DNA of 53,855 nt from a virus: positions 1 through 53,855 of IMG/VR virus record IMGVR_UViG_3300025617_000031, one strand, 5' to 3'. The notes under the pieces were generated by a model. It was not told the DNA's origin and made no database searches. It saw nothing but the letters and a program-made list of their open reading frames with translations. Shown in pieces: positions 9,663 to 18,473 of this stretch. Each line of letters opens with the position of its first letter. Positions within the stretch are counted from its first letter, which is position 1. The position numbers and the translations under genes are program-made.

Positions 9663-11183
9663 TTAAATCTGTAGTGCAATTACTCGCACATCACCTATTC
9701 TAGGAACGTCTGAACTAACCGATGCAGTAATTACAATTTTAACAGAAAAAGTTAAATATCCAGTAAAAGTAGCACCCGCATTATTGGTGTATTGGACTTC
9801 ACCACTGTCTCCGGTCCGATCCGCAGTTGGAATCACATACTTATATTCTTTCTGATCATCAAAGTTACCAGAAATGGAATAGGTATCTTGAGAAGTTTCC
9901 TGCGTCATCAGTTTCCAATTTTTTTCTTCGAAAGTTTCATCATCAGAAGAATTGTGGATTTTGTAATAAACGTAAAGTTCACTTCCTGCGGGTTTATATG
10001 CGTCAAGATAGACATTCATATCTTCTGCATCTAACCCGTCCTCTAGTGTCACACGACGTGTAATATACTTTGCAAGAGCGTTGCCTCCACTCACTCCATC
10101 TTCACCTGTGACATCTGCGTTGACTAAATTTGTGATCTGATATGAACTAAATTTATCATCGTCAAACGCACACGAAACATTCTGTTGGGTTGAAGTTAAT
10201 GTAATTGTTGCAACTGAAGTTTTAGATCCACCAAAATTTGCTTGTTCGTTCGAATAACTATAAATCTTTTTAGGTGCCACAAAATTAATTGTGTCATTCA
10301 AATCGACTTCTTTTGCTAGAGGGTCAAGGACACCTGCAGTATTTCTTCCTCTAAGAGAGACAGAAAAATCTGCACCAATTTGCTCAAGTTGCTCTGACTT
10401 AAGGAATGATGAATCAACGACAATATCATCGATAGAAACAATTAAACCAGTAGCACCCGACTCTTCACCCCTAATATAAGATCCCGCAGTGAACGGTTCG
10501 TTAACAGGATTTAAAACGATTGATGTTGCGGCACCTTCGTAGTAGTCTTCAAAGATACCTGATCCCGCAGTGTTGCCATAGTTAGTATTCGAGGATACCA
10601 AGTTTGAAGTCAAGTTCGCAGAAACATTTTCTCCCTGAATAAAACGTCCAGAGGTATTTGCAACTGTGATCCAATCAGTATCACCATTTGTAAATTGGAT
10701 TGTGCCAAGAGTGTCAAAATTGGCAGTCTTGAGAGTATACTTCAAATCATACTCTTGAAATGGTGTGAATGTGCGACCGTCGGACGAAATGAAAAGAACA
10801 CCAACACCTGCTTGTTTAGAGATGATGCGATCTGATCCAATAACAGTATCACCGAGACGAGCAGTCCATACATTGTAATTCGGAGAATCTGAACCGGGGA
10901 TAATAACCACCGCATAATCAGTTTCACCTTGCAGAAATACAGGAGACTCAAACCAAAATGATGTTGCCGCAAGAGCATCCTCCGAGGTAAAAACCTCCTC
11001 CGGATAAAGAGTAGAACGAGAGAAAGGTAATACCTTTTGAGTAGGAATACCGTTTTGCATCTCATGTAACTGCACTGTTACAGGAAAAGAAGAATCCTTA
11101 GATTGAAAATATAAATCAATCCTTGTGGCATAACATCCACCAATCCTATCTACAAAAAATGATTGTGCTAAAGAATATGCCAT
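9663..11183 (-). CDS. Virion structural protein (baseplate/fibre connector type)
   Basis: The 506-aa protein starts MAYSLAQSFFVDRIGGCYAT. Its N-terminal 130 residues (RIDLYFQSKDSSFPVTVQL..G.P) resemble structural proteins that follow the DUF4815 gene in cyanophage-type myoviruses. The rest is beta-rich with Ser/Thr/Asp runs. It starts 1 nt after the GNAT-like gene and is followed at once by the coiled-coil gene. Given its place between the DUF4815 baseplate protein and the fibres, it probably links baseplate and fibre. This is an inference from position; no T4 homologue is recognised. Confidence 0.78.
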   Translation of the reverse strand: MAYSLAQSFFVDRIGGCYATRIDLYFQSKDSSFPVTVQLHEMQNGIPTQKVLPFSRSTLYPEEVFTSEDALAATSFWFESPVFLQGETDYAVVIIPGSDSPNYNVWTARLGDTVIGSDRIISKQAGVGVLFISSDGRTFTPFQEYDLKYTLKTANFDTLGTIQFTNGDTDWITVANTSGRFIQGENVSANLTSNLVSSNTNYGNTAGSGIFEDYYEGAATSIVLNPVNEPFTAGSYIRGEESGATGLIVSIDDIVVDSSFLKSEQLEQIGADFSVSLRGRNTAGVLDPLAKEVDLNDTINFVAPKKIYSYSNEQANFGGSKTSVATITLTSTQQNVSCAFDDDKFSSYQITNLVNADVTGEDGVSGGNALAKYITRRVTLEDGLDAEDMNVYLDAYKPAGSELYVYYKIHNSSDDETFEEKNWKLMTQETSQDTYSISGNFDDQKEYKYVIPTADRTGDSGEVQYTNNAGATFTGYLTFSVKIVITASVSSDVPRIGDVRVIALQI

Positions 11184-11663
11184 TTATAACTCCTGTTGAT
11201 TGAATTCTGGCAAATATTTATCTTGTATTACAGAGTCGAAAGATTCCCCATTTGCATCCAGTGGGAGGAGTAATCCTACAATCTCATCATCTGCCATATA
11301 CATACCGTGTCGTTTTTGATATCGTTTTGCAAGTGCGGGTGCTGATGTTGTTGCGTAAATAAAGTCACAACCCGACTCTCTTCCCATATCAATTAATCCT
11401 TGGATCATAACATCAAGTGCACGATCCCGTTGTCTGAGATTACTGTTTGGGTTTGATACAACTGGCCAAATATAACCCATTGGACTGGTAGAACCTAAAT
11501 TTATGAACCCCGCACATATATCATCAACAATCAAACCCTTAGCAAGGTATTTACTAGGGAATGGATCCCACCCAATGGCAGACCACCATTCCTCTAGTTG
11601 TTGATAATCCTCTTCTGGATTATACTCTCTCAAGAATTTTTTCGTTTCCTTTTTCTTGCTCAT
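11184..11663 (-). CDS. GNAT-like acetyltransferase fold protein
   Basis: The protein is 159 aa from the ATG at 11663, which has a GGAAGA ribosome site; a GTG at 11699 would add 12 residues. The layout REYNPEEDYQQLEEWW...VDDICAGFINL...RALDVMIQGLIDMGRESGC.FIYATT..PALAKRYQKRHGM matches the GNAT core: an N-terminal charged helix, central sheet, a long helix at the CoA site and a 'Y...GF' end. The classical Q/RxxGxG/A loop is not clear, so activity is uncertain. It overlaps the end of the DUF4815-Hint gene by 44 nt and may act on a tail protein. Confidence 0.65.
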   Translation of the reverse strand: MSKKKETKKFLREYNPEEDYQQLEEWWSAIGWDPFPSKYLAKGLIVDDICAGFINLGSTSPMGYIWPVVSNPNSNLRQRDRALDVMIQGLIDMGRESGCDFIYATTSAPALAKRYQKRHGMYMADDEIVGLLLPLDANGESFDSVIQDKYLPEFNQQEL

Positions 11664-14600
11664 CAGCAAATTCTTCCCATTTATCAAAATATACTTCACC
11701 CATTTGCTTTACTGCCTCTTGCTCCACAACCTCAAAGTAGTCTGTGAACTCAATACCATTGATATCAATTCGACGGTTTTCACAACCGAATACATAAACG
11801 ACTACTCCTTTACCCACATCGACTTTTTCTGACTGTGGAATATCTCTTACACGAATCCACTCACCGTCGTGCTTGACCATATGTGATCCTGCGACTTTAA
11901 TTCCACGATACTCATATAAATCCGTATTCCAGAATTGTCCTAAAGCAAATACTCCACCACCTAGTTTAACACGATCTCCAAGTTTAATCAACTCTACTGG
12001 TACCTTGGTTCCGTCTTCCATTGTAATAAGAGTACCTGCCAAGAAACATCCACGACGACATGGTGGTGGAACATACTTCGAACTGATAAGGTTACGAGTT
12101 TTAGTGTTGGTCTTAGTATTAGTGACTGAAGTGACAACAGTACGAGAATCTTTAACATCAACCTTTTGGAAGTTAGCATTTCTTGTTGAGATAACTGTTT
12201 CTTGTTTAGTTTGATGCATGCCAGATGCTGAATATAATGCTTCTGCGGCAGTTGTATTATCGGTGCCGTTATCCGCAACATCAGTGACACGTAAAGGTTT
12301 CGTACCAACTCGGAACTTTAAAGAAGAATTGTTTGGTAGGAAATACTCAAACTTACAACGACCATTATCATCCGTAACAATCTCAGCACCATAGGCACCA
12401 GTTACACGGTAAGTGTATCTCCTTTTAAATCTTCTGTATAACCAACTACGAATCCAACGAGTTCTGGTCACTTCTTTGACGACAGGACGACAATATTGTG
12501 TGACATCCTCACCATCAAAATACACATACAGTCTGGTATTCGGACGTAATTTTTCACCTTCCACATAAATGAGTTTACTTCTCATATATGGGATAACATT
12601 CATATCAACGACTTTGGCACCCAAATGTGTCTTATTCACTTCTGGCACTGCTTCTAATTTAAATCCAGTACGGGATTGCTTTTTACCAAATACACGTTTT
12701 GTAGTATAATTCTTCTGGTTGTATGTGTTATTATAGTTACCTTCTTTTTTGGTGTATGAAGAATCTCTTAAACGAGTCGTTTTTGATGACAGTTGTCCAG
12801 AAAAATTCGTTTGCCAAGAATTCCATGAAGTTCCCCACGCATTTGAGAGCACTTCCCAATTATCGTAGTTACCTTGTTGGTTAACTTGCAAATCTGGTTT
12901 GGTTGTAGTATCGACCCATTGATCTCCATCTGGTGTCAATGTAAGTTCACCAATAAAATCGAAAAATTCAGCATCAGAAATTCTAAAGGCAGTGGAGGCA
13001 ACCTGTTGTTGAATTAGATCAGAGTGCAAATAATCCAATGTGATTAAAGGACCGGGTTCGGGTCTTCTGATCTCTGTGATAGTAGCGGTAATACCAGATA
13101 CTCCACCAGTAATTGTTTCACCGACAGAAAACTCTCCTTCAACACTTTCGACAAGAATCGAAACATTATTGTCTTCAGCAGTGACATAGAAAAGACTACC
13201 GGATGCACCTGAAGTCGCACCTGTAATCGTTTCTCCAAACTTGTTTCCTGCGGCGTTTGAAGCATTTGTAATTCTCAATAAGAAATCTCTGCAACGACGA
13301 GTAGTGTTACTCGATGAATCTTCATCATGGATGAAGTCGATGTTTCTCAGTTTAAATGTCGGACGACCCTCTTTTCTATCAGCATCTATTGCAATTTTAT
13401 AATCAGGGTTCGTAACATCACCAACATTATGACCAGTGAAAGGATCAACCAAAATGCCGTTTTTGAATCGTGTGTTGCCTTCTGCATCTTGAATTGTAAG
13501 ATCTGATGCGGATCTTTCTAACAACGAAAGTGATGTATAATATTCAAGTCCTCGGATTCTCTGATCCAATTCTCCAATATCTTTCATTGTGTAACGACGA
13601 GTGTTGAAAACTTTTGCGACGACTTGCAAATCTTGACGTGATATATTCTTACCGACGAATGGTGAAATTGATGGGTAAGGAGGAATGTCAATCGATGCAA
13701 TAGTCATCATGTTTTCATTATCAAGAGGTTCTGTTGGATCTGTGGATGGTACACCTCTTTTAACAACAATCTGTCCACCAGAATCGATCATCAACTTGTC
13801 AATACGACCAAAGTATGCGACCAAATCGGCAGAAAATACTTCGTTTGGATTTGATAAAAATTGACCTTCCGGTGAAACATTATATGTTGTTGCAGAAGTT
13901 GGGTTAGTCGACGCACTTCCAATCGTCGCAGAGATCGTCGCAGAATTTTCTTTAACTGGACGGATATCAATCGAGTTTCTTAAATTGATTCGATTACCGC
14001 TGGTAGGATCTTGGAACAACGGAATTTCATATGTTTTTATTGTTGTATCCGATATCAAATTATCATTTATAGGATAGGAGTCAACAGAGAAATAACCTGC
14101 ACCCTGAGAGTAATCTGGTTGAAAGAATTTCAATTTAACAAGTAATTGACCTGTTGGTGCTGAACCACCCACTACAGTAGATATTGAACCGTTTTGATAG
14201 AATCCTGCTCTCTGTCCATTATCCAAAAGGTATCTTGATTTTACATCAGTGTCAGATTCAGATGGAGTAACATTGAAGTTTGTAGATTGCCAAATGCCTT
14301 CAATAGAAAACACATCAGAGAAACCGAGACTCCAAGGACCGTTTGTGCCCGCACTATGAGTATTCGGATTAATGATAACATAAGAAGTTCTGAGAAGTTT
14401 ATTAGTTTCTCTGGCATTTATTTTACTGAGATTTATGATGACACGAGCAGTAATACCTGCAGTTAAATTTTCTTCTATGTCAATTTCTGCAGATGTACTG
14501 GAGTTGATGGAAATCGAACGAGTTCCTGTCAAACCTTCTTCAGACATATCGATGATTTCACCAGAAGAGATAATTTTGTCGATAGAATCTGAACTGTAAG

Positions 14601-16683
14601 TACTTGTCAAGTTATTAGTGAGTGTTAAGTGTGTAGCATCTTGAATACTTTCGATTTGATATACATCAGTTCCATCAAGACGAATCAAGGTGAAAGGTTT
14701 TAATTTATTAAAGTCTGTTCCGGAACCAACCAATTGATCGGTTCCAGAAGAACCACTGACAGAACCAGACATTGTAGAGTAACCAGTTGAAGTTGCTACC
14801 ACAGTAAACAGACGATCTTTCTGAGTATCGTTTAATGCACCAGTAGTTGTATAAATCTGTGACGCATCACCAGTAGAGATATTCTGCACTCTACCATTCT
14901 GGTCAATATTTACATCAAAACCCTTTTTAAAGGTAAATGAAGTTTCGACATTGTTTGTATCATCACGAACAGTTTTAACTGCTTCATATGGGAAAGAAAA
15001 TATCAAACTCGTGAAAGAAGGTTCTTTGATGGAAGCAACACCGTTTTCTAAAACTACATCACCAATGGCATTTTTTCCTACACCACCTGCATTCGCAATA
15101 AACACAGATCGAACATCTTGAATTGAACCCGATGTCATCTTAATATCTTGTAAGTAAGCACGGAACTCACCCGATGGTTGATCGGAATCATTATCATCAT
15201 AGACAAAGTTTCTTAATACCGCAGTACCAATTTCTGAACCGGGTGCACCCGTCAGATCATATGTTCCATTTGTAATAGCATCACCTTCAGCATTCCTCAA
15301 AGAAACAATGGGGAGCAAAGTGCTATCAAAAACTCCGGCAGCGTCTCTGATCATCAAATACTGACCATAGTTAGATGCAACTGATTGTTGTTCAAATAAT
15401 TCTGTGTCTACACCCTTATCTACATCACGATAAATTGATGCTTTTTGTTCGAATTCAAAACGGAAACCCTGAACATAACCAACACCACCTTCGATGCCTA
15501 TCCCTAGTTTGGTTGACAACCCACCTTTTTCTGCAGTGTATAAACCCTGATTGTCATCCCCTTTCAAATGTTCTTTGATGTTTATCATGAACGGACGAAT
15601 GTTAAAGTCACCATTAATCTCTGAAACATTTGTCGCAATTGCATCACCAAGAATATTATAATCTTTCTGTTCGGCAACCGCAGCTTCAGTGCCTTGGTCA
15701 ATTGTAATAAGTTCAGTAAATCCTGTTGTATCCGTTGGTTCACCAGTTGTTTCGATTTGTGGAGGTGAAACAACAACTTCTTCTCTAGTTTCTTCATCGA
15801 TTGTTGTTGTCGGTTCAATAACAGTAGTTGCTTCTTCTAGAGGAGCAATTGGTTCTGGATCTGGTGCCGCCGCATTTGCACCTCCACCATTATTATCTTC
15901 GGTGTTGGTAGATACAACAATTGATTCGGAAATAGGAGTTATTCTTAGATATGTTGATAATTTAAGACGATCAGCACCCGGTGCGGAAAAGTTAGATGCT
16001 CCTTGCGCAGGGTCTAACAAAGTCGCATCAGTTTCAGATCCAATTAGTTCTTCTCTTATCCCAAAACCAATTTTAACTGAAGGAAGGGTTGTATACCTAC
16101 CTGCAACAATAGACTGATCATGATGACGAATAAAGTGCCCTTTAGCATAGATGATACCATCACCCAAACGGAACACAATACCTTTGCCAGTTGGGGTGTC
16201 TTCAGAATTGACTACAACTGCAGTGGTACCATCAGAAAATGTCAGTACTTCTTCAGGTCCGACAACTGCGGTTCCTCCAGTAGTACCCGAGTTAGTATAG
16301 GCAACATAAAGAGTCTTTTTATCTGCAGACACCTGAGAACCATCAAGAACTTTACGAACAACCCCTGTCATTCCTGATGTTCCCGCAGTAAAACTCAATC
16401 CTTCTTTGGAGTTTACATCTACGGGGAATCCTGTGGTGTCATCATCTAAAATTTTAATGAAATTGACTTCTGTCCTTGTTTTAGGGCAACCTGTGACAAT
16501 GGCTCCTTCTGCAAATATATGATTACCAAATCTCTCAATCTGATTTTGAAGGATACTTTGCGTCTGCGATAATTCTCTTGCCTGTACTGCAAATCCGGGA
16601 CGGAATAAAACTCGATGAAAATTCTTGCTTTCGTCGTAGTCGTCATAGTAAGGACTTTGATTGAGGTTAGTATCTAATGCCAT
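11620..16683 (-). CDS. DUF4815 baseplate/tail structural protein with C-terminal Hint domain
   Basis: A 1687-aa protein. The N-terminus (MALDTNLNQSPYYDDYDESK, then GFAVQARELSQTQSILQNQI) is diagnostic of DUF4815 structural proteins of marine T4-like phages. The middle is beta-rich and includes paired 'GETITG.(T/V)SG' units around residues 1140-1200. Unusually, residues 1546-1655 form a Hint domain. Block A begins CFLAGTLITMEDGT, with Cys1546 in the catalytic first position and the IKLGDRV strand after it. A B-like block (VAGSHMVKHDGEW) has His1601. The last strand region is RIDINGIEFTDYFEV. There is no terminal His-Asn plus nucleophile, so splicing is not expected, but N-terminal acyl shift or cleavage at Cys1546 is possible. 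The gene follows gp8 with an 11-nt gap. Confidence 0.85.
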   Translation of the reverse strand: MALDTNLNQSPYYDDYDESKNFHRVLFRPGFAVQARELSQTQSILQNQIERFGNHIFAEGAIVTGCPKTRTEVNFIKILDDDTTGFPVDVNSKEGLSFTAGTSGMTGVVRKVLDGSQVSADKKTLYVAYTNSGTTGGTAVVGPEEVLTFSDGTTAVVVNSEDTPTGKGIVFRLGDGIIYAKGHFIRHHDQSIVAGRYTTLPSVKIGFGIREELIGSETDATLLDPAQGASNFSAPGADRLKLSTYLRITPISESIVVSTNTEDNNGGGANAAAPDPEPIAPLEEATTVIEPTTTIDEETREEVVVSPPQIETTGEPTDTTGFTELITIDQGTEAAVAEQKDYNILGDAIATNVSEINGDFNIRPFMINIKEHLKGDDNQGLYTAEKGGLSTKLGIGIEGGVGYVQGFRFEFEQKASIYRDVDKGVDTELFEQQSVASNYGQYLMIRDAAGVFDSTLLPIVSLRNAEGDAITNGTYDLTGAPGSEIGTAVLRNFVYDDNDSDQPSGEFRAYLQDIKMTSGSIQDVRSVFIANAGGVGKNAIGDVVLENGVASIKEPSFTSLIFSFPYEAVKTVRDDTNNVETSFTFKKGFDVNIDQNGRVQNISTGDASQIYTTTGALNDTQKDRLFTVVATSTGYSTMSGSVSGSSGTDQLVGSGTDFNKLKPFTLIRLDGTDVYQIESIQDATHLTLTNNLTSTYSSDSIDKIISSGEIIDMSEEGLTGTRSISINSSTSAEIDIEENLTAGITARVIINLSKINARETNKLLRTSYVIINPNTHSAGTNGPWSLGFSDVFSIEGIWQSTNFNVTPSESDTDVKSRYLLDNGQRAGFYQNGSISTVVGGSAPTGQLLVKLKFFQPDYSQGAGYFSVDSYPINDNLISDTTIKTYEIPLFQDPTSGNRINLRNSIDIRPVKENSATISATIGSASTNPTSATTYNVSPEGQFLSNPNEVFSADLVAYFGRIDKLMIDSGGQIVVKRGVPSTDPTEPLDNENMMTIASIDIPPYPSISPFVGKNISRQDLQVVAKVFNTRRYTMKDIGELDQRIRGLEYYTSLSLLERSASDLTIQDAEGNTRFKNGILVDPFTGHNVGDVTNPDYKIAIDADRKEGRPTFKLRNIDFIHDEDSSSNTTRRCRDFLLRITNASNAAGNKFGETITGATSGASGSLFYVTAEDNNVSILVESVEGEFSVGETITGGVSGITATITEIRRPEPGPLITLDYLHSDLIQQQVASTAFRISDAEFFDFIGELTLTPDGDQWVDTTTKPDLQVNQQGNYDNWEVLSNAWGTSWNSWQTNFSGQLSSKTTRLRDSSYTKKEGNYNNTYNQKNYTTKRVFGKKQSRTGFKLEAVPEVNKTHLGAKVVDMNVIPYMRSKLIYVEGEKLRPNTRLYVYFDGEDVTQYCRPVVKEVTRTRWIRSWLYRRFKRRYTYRVTGAYGAEIVTDDNGRCKFEYFLPNNSSLKFRVGTKPLRVTDVADNGTDNTTAAEALYSASGMHQTKQETVISTRNANFQKVDVKDSRTVVTSVTNTKTNTKTRNLISSKYVPPPCRRGCFLAGTLITMEDGTKVPVELIKLGDRVKLGGGVFALGQFWNTDLYEYRGIKVAGSHMVKHDGEWIRVRDIPQSEKVDVGKGVVVYVFGCENRRIDINGIEFTDYFEVVEQEAVKQMGEVYFDKWEEFADEQEKGNEKILERV

Positions 16684-16694
16684 TTAAGTTGCCT

Positions 16695-18473
16695 TTAAAA
16701 ATCTAAAATAATTTTAATGTCTTCGGTCTGTTCACTGTCTCGAACAATTTTTTGTACATTCGATGTATATAGTATCTCTCCCGAAAAAATTTCTGCTTCC
16801 GGTTCAGTAATTCCTTTAATTGTTGCAATTTTCGTTTCAAAATCATTTGCCATGATGACATCATCAACTGCAAAAGGAACATAATCAGAATAACTATTTA
16901 CATCGTTAGTGTAGAGAACATAAAAGGATGTATCCGTTTCCGTTTCATCATCTTCTATTGTCACTACATTAGCATTAGCTGCTTTATATGCGTTTGCTAA
17001 TGATTTAGCAATTCGATCTGAAGAGTTCAGATCCGTAATAAATTCTAATGTGCCTTCTTCTGCTCTAAAACGCAACCTTTCATTTGTAATCTTATCTCCA
17101 ACCTGCAGAGGGTTAACAGGGGTGTTGTTATCCATTTGATTATAAGATATCTTATATTTATGCGTCAATCTCAATGTGACAGGAGAATTTGATGTATTTG
17201 CGATATTTGTATTTGTTGTAAAATTATTATTAGCATTTACTTTTAAAATCGGATCTTTAAGGAGACTAATAGATCTGTAGTTAATATCAGTTGACACATA
17301 ACCATTTCCATTAGATGATAACCCCTCTTCACCTACAAGTTTAGCATTTAACATCACTTGATCTGCACCAAGTTCTCTTACGGGATTTGATCCATGTCCA
17401 CCAACTGGAGAAATGATCGGTTCAGCAAATGCCCCACGTCCATGTACAGTATTTGCAGAAATAATAACTTCTGCCTGAGTATATTTCTCCCCACCATCAA
17501 TAACAATAACATCAGATAATTTTGTTAAAGAATTGATTTTAGAATATGCTTGGGCATTCTTTCCGTCACCAATAATTGTAACTGACGGACCTATGTCAAC
17601 TCTTGATGTTTGATCTGGCACTGTGGAAAACGCACTATTGACAGTCAAAATTTTAGAAGCACCAGAATACTGCACAATTCGTCTTAATTGACCTGCACCC
17701 TGACCAGAGGTAATGTACAAAGAAGATCCATTATAAAAATTATTAATTGGTGATGGTGGGTTAGCACCTGCCGCACTGAGTTTCACAAAAGTCAAGTCTG
17801 CATTTTCAACAACTGCATTTTCTACTTTTGAATATTCCAATCCACTTTCAATAAGTTTAATTATTTCTATGGAACCATCAACTGAATTGTTTTGCACATC
17901 AAGTTGTCTTGATGATTCTGTTGTCCCATCCGTAACTTCTATTTTTTTAACAGGCATGTGATTTGCTGTAAGAAACTTTTCCGACTCACCTAGAGTGATT
18001 GAGTACAAATACTTCCAAGTGTACCCATCAGAAGTTGTAAATGGTTGCAAACTATATCCAGTAGGTTTCACCGTCGACGCAGAGGAATTATTATTGAAAA
18101 GGCATTTGTATACATTTAATTCATCAGTCAAAACATAAAAATCTTTACTATACAATTCAGTGTCTTTATCATCATACATTGCATAATAATTTCCGTTTGC
18201 CCAATTCACACGACGGACAACGTGTGACACGTCGTCACCAGTAATCTTCTTTGCGGCGATTGCTTTTCTCCACACGTCAACATACTTATCTCTAGGAGAT
18301 TCTACAGGTATTTCTGGGACAGGTTCGTTAACATATTCTTTATTGTTACCGATCATAGCATAAAGAATTACTGAATTTTTTTCCTGTGAAGTATCATCAG
18401 CACGAATTGCTTCGATAAACGATTCTGCCGCAGTAATAGAAAGTTCTTTTGTTGCGTACTTATAATCAGTCAT
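16695..18473 (-). CDS. 8: Baseplate wedge protein gp8
   Basis: The 592-aa protein starts MTDYKYATKELSITAAESF and carries the gp8 features VDVWRKAIAAKKIT, SHVVRRVNWANG and DGYTWKYLYSIT..ESEKFLT. T4 gp8 is 334 aa; marine members are enlarged to about 600 aa by beta-rich insertions, as seen here after residue 200. In T4, two copies join gp7 and gp10 in each of the six baseplate wedges. Its start codon touches the stop of the gp7 gene, consistent with coupled, ordered wedge synthesis. Confidence 0.88.
   Translation of the reverse strand: MTDYKYATKELSITAAESFIEAIRADDTSQEKNSVILYAMIGNNKEYVNEPVPEIPVESPRDKYVDVWRKAIAAKKITGDDVSHVVRRVNWANGNYYAMYDDKDTELYSKDFYVLTDELNVYKCLFNNNSSASTVKPTGYSLQPFTTSDGYTWKYLYSITLGESEKFLTANHMPVKKIEVTDGTTESSRQLDVQNNSVDGSIEIIKLIESGLEYSKVENAVVENADLTFVKLSAAGANPPSPINNFYNGSSLYITSGQGAGQLRRIVQYSGASKILTVNSAFSTVPDQTSRVDIGPSVTIIGDGKNAQAYSKINSLTKLSDVIVIDGGEKYTQAEVIISANTVHGRGAFAEPIISPVGGHGSNPVRELGADQVMLNAKLVGEEGLSSNGNGYVSTDINYRSISLLKDPILKVNANNNFTTNTNIANTSNSPVTLRLTHKYKISYNQMDNNTPVNPLQVGDKITNERLRFRAEEGTLEFITDLNSSDRIAKSLANAYKAANANVVTIEDDETETDTSFYVLYTNDVNSYSDYVPFAVDDVIMANDFETKIATIKGITEPEAEIFSGEILYTSNVQKIVRDSEQTEDIKIILDF

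Noticed and set aside
9661-9679. Longer TTG-start form of the coiled-coil protein, and similar TTG extensions at 8803, 27094, 37186, 50105 and 51285
   Set aside because: In each case an ATG with a ribosome site or a stop/start overlap lies just downstream and is preferred.
11620-12048. Full intein with protein splicing
   Set aside because: The domain lacks the C-terminal His-Asn plus Cys/Ser/Thr nucleophile and no structural-protein sequence resumes after it; only a Hint-type domain is supported.
11873-12214. Plus-strand ORFs over the DUF4815 gene and similar long ORFs opposite the fibre and baseplate genes
   Set aside because: They are antisense shadows of well-supported proteins, with low-complexity Ser/Val/Pro translations and no ribosome sites.
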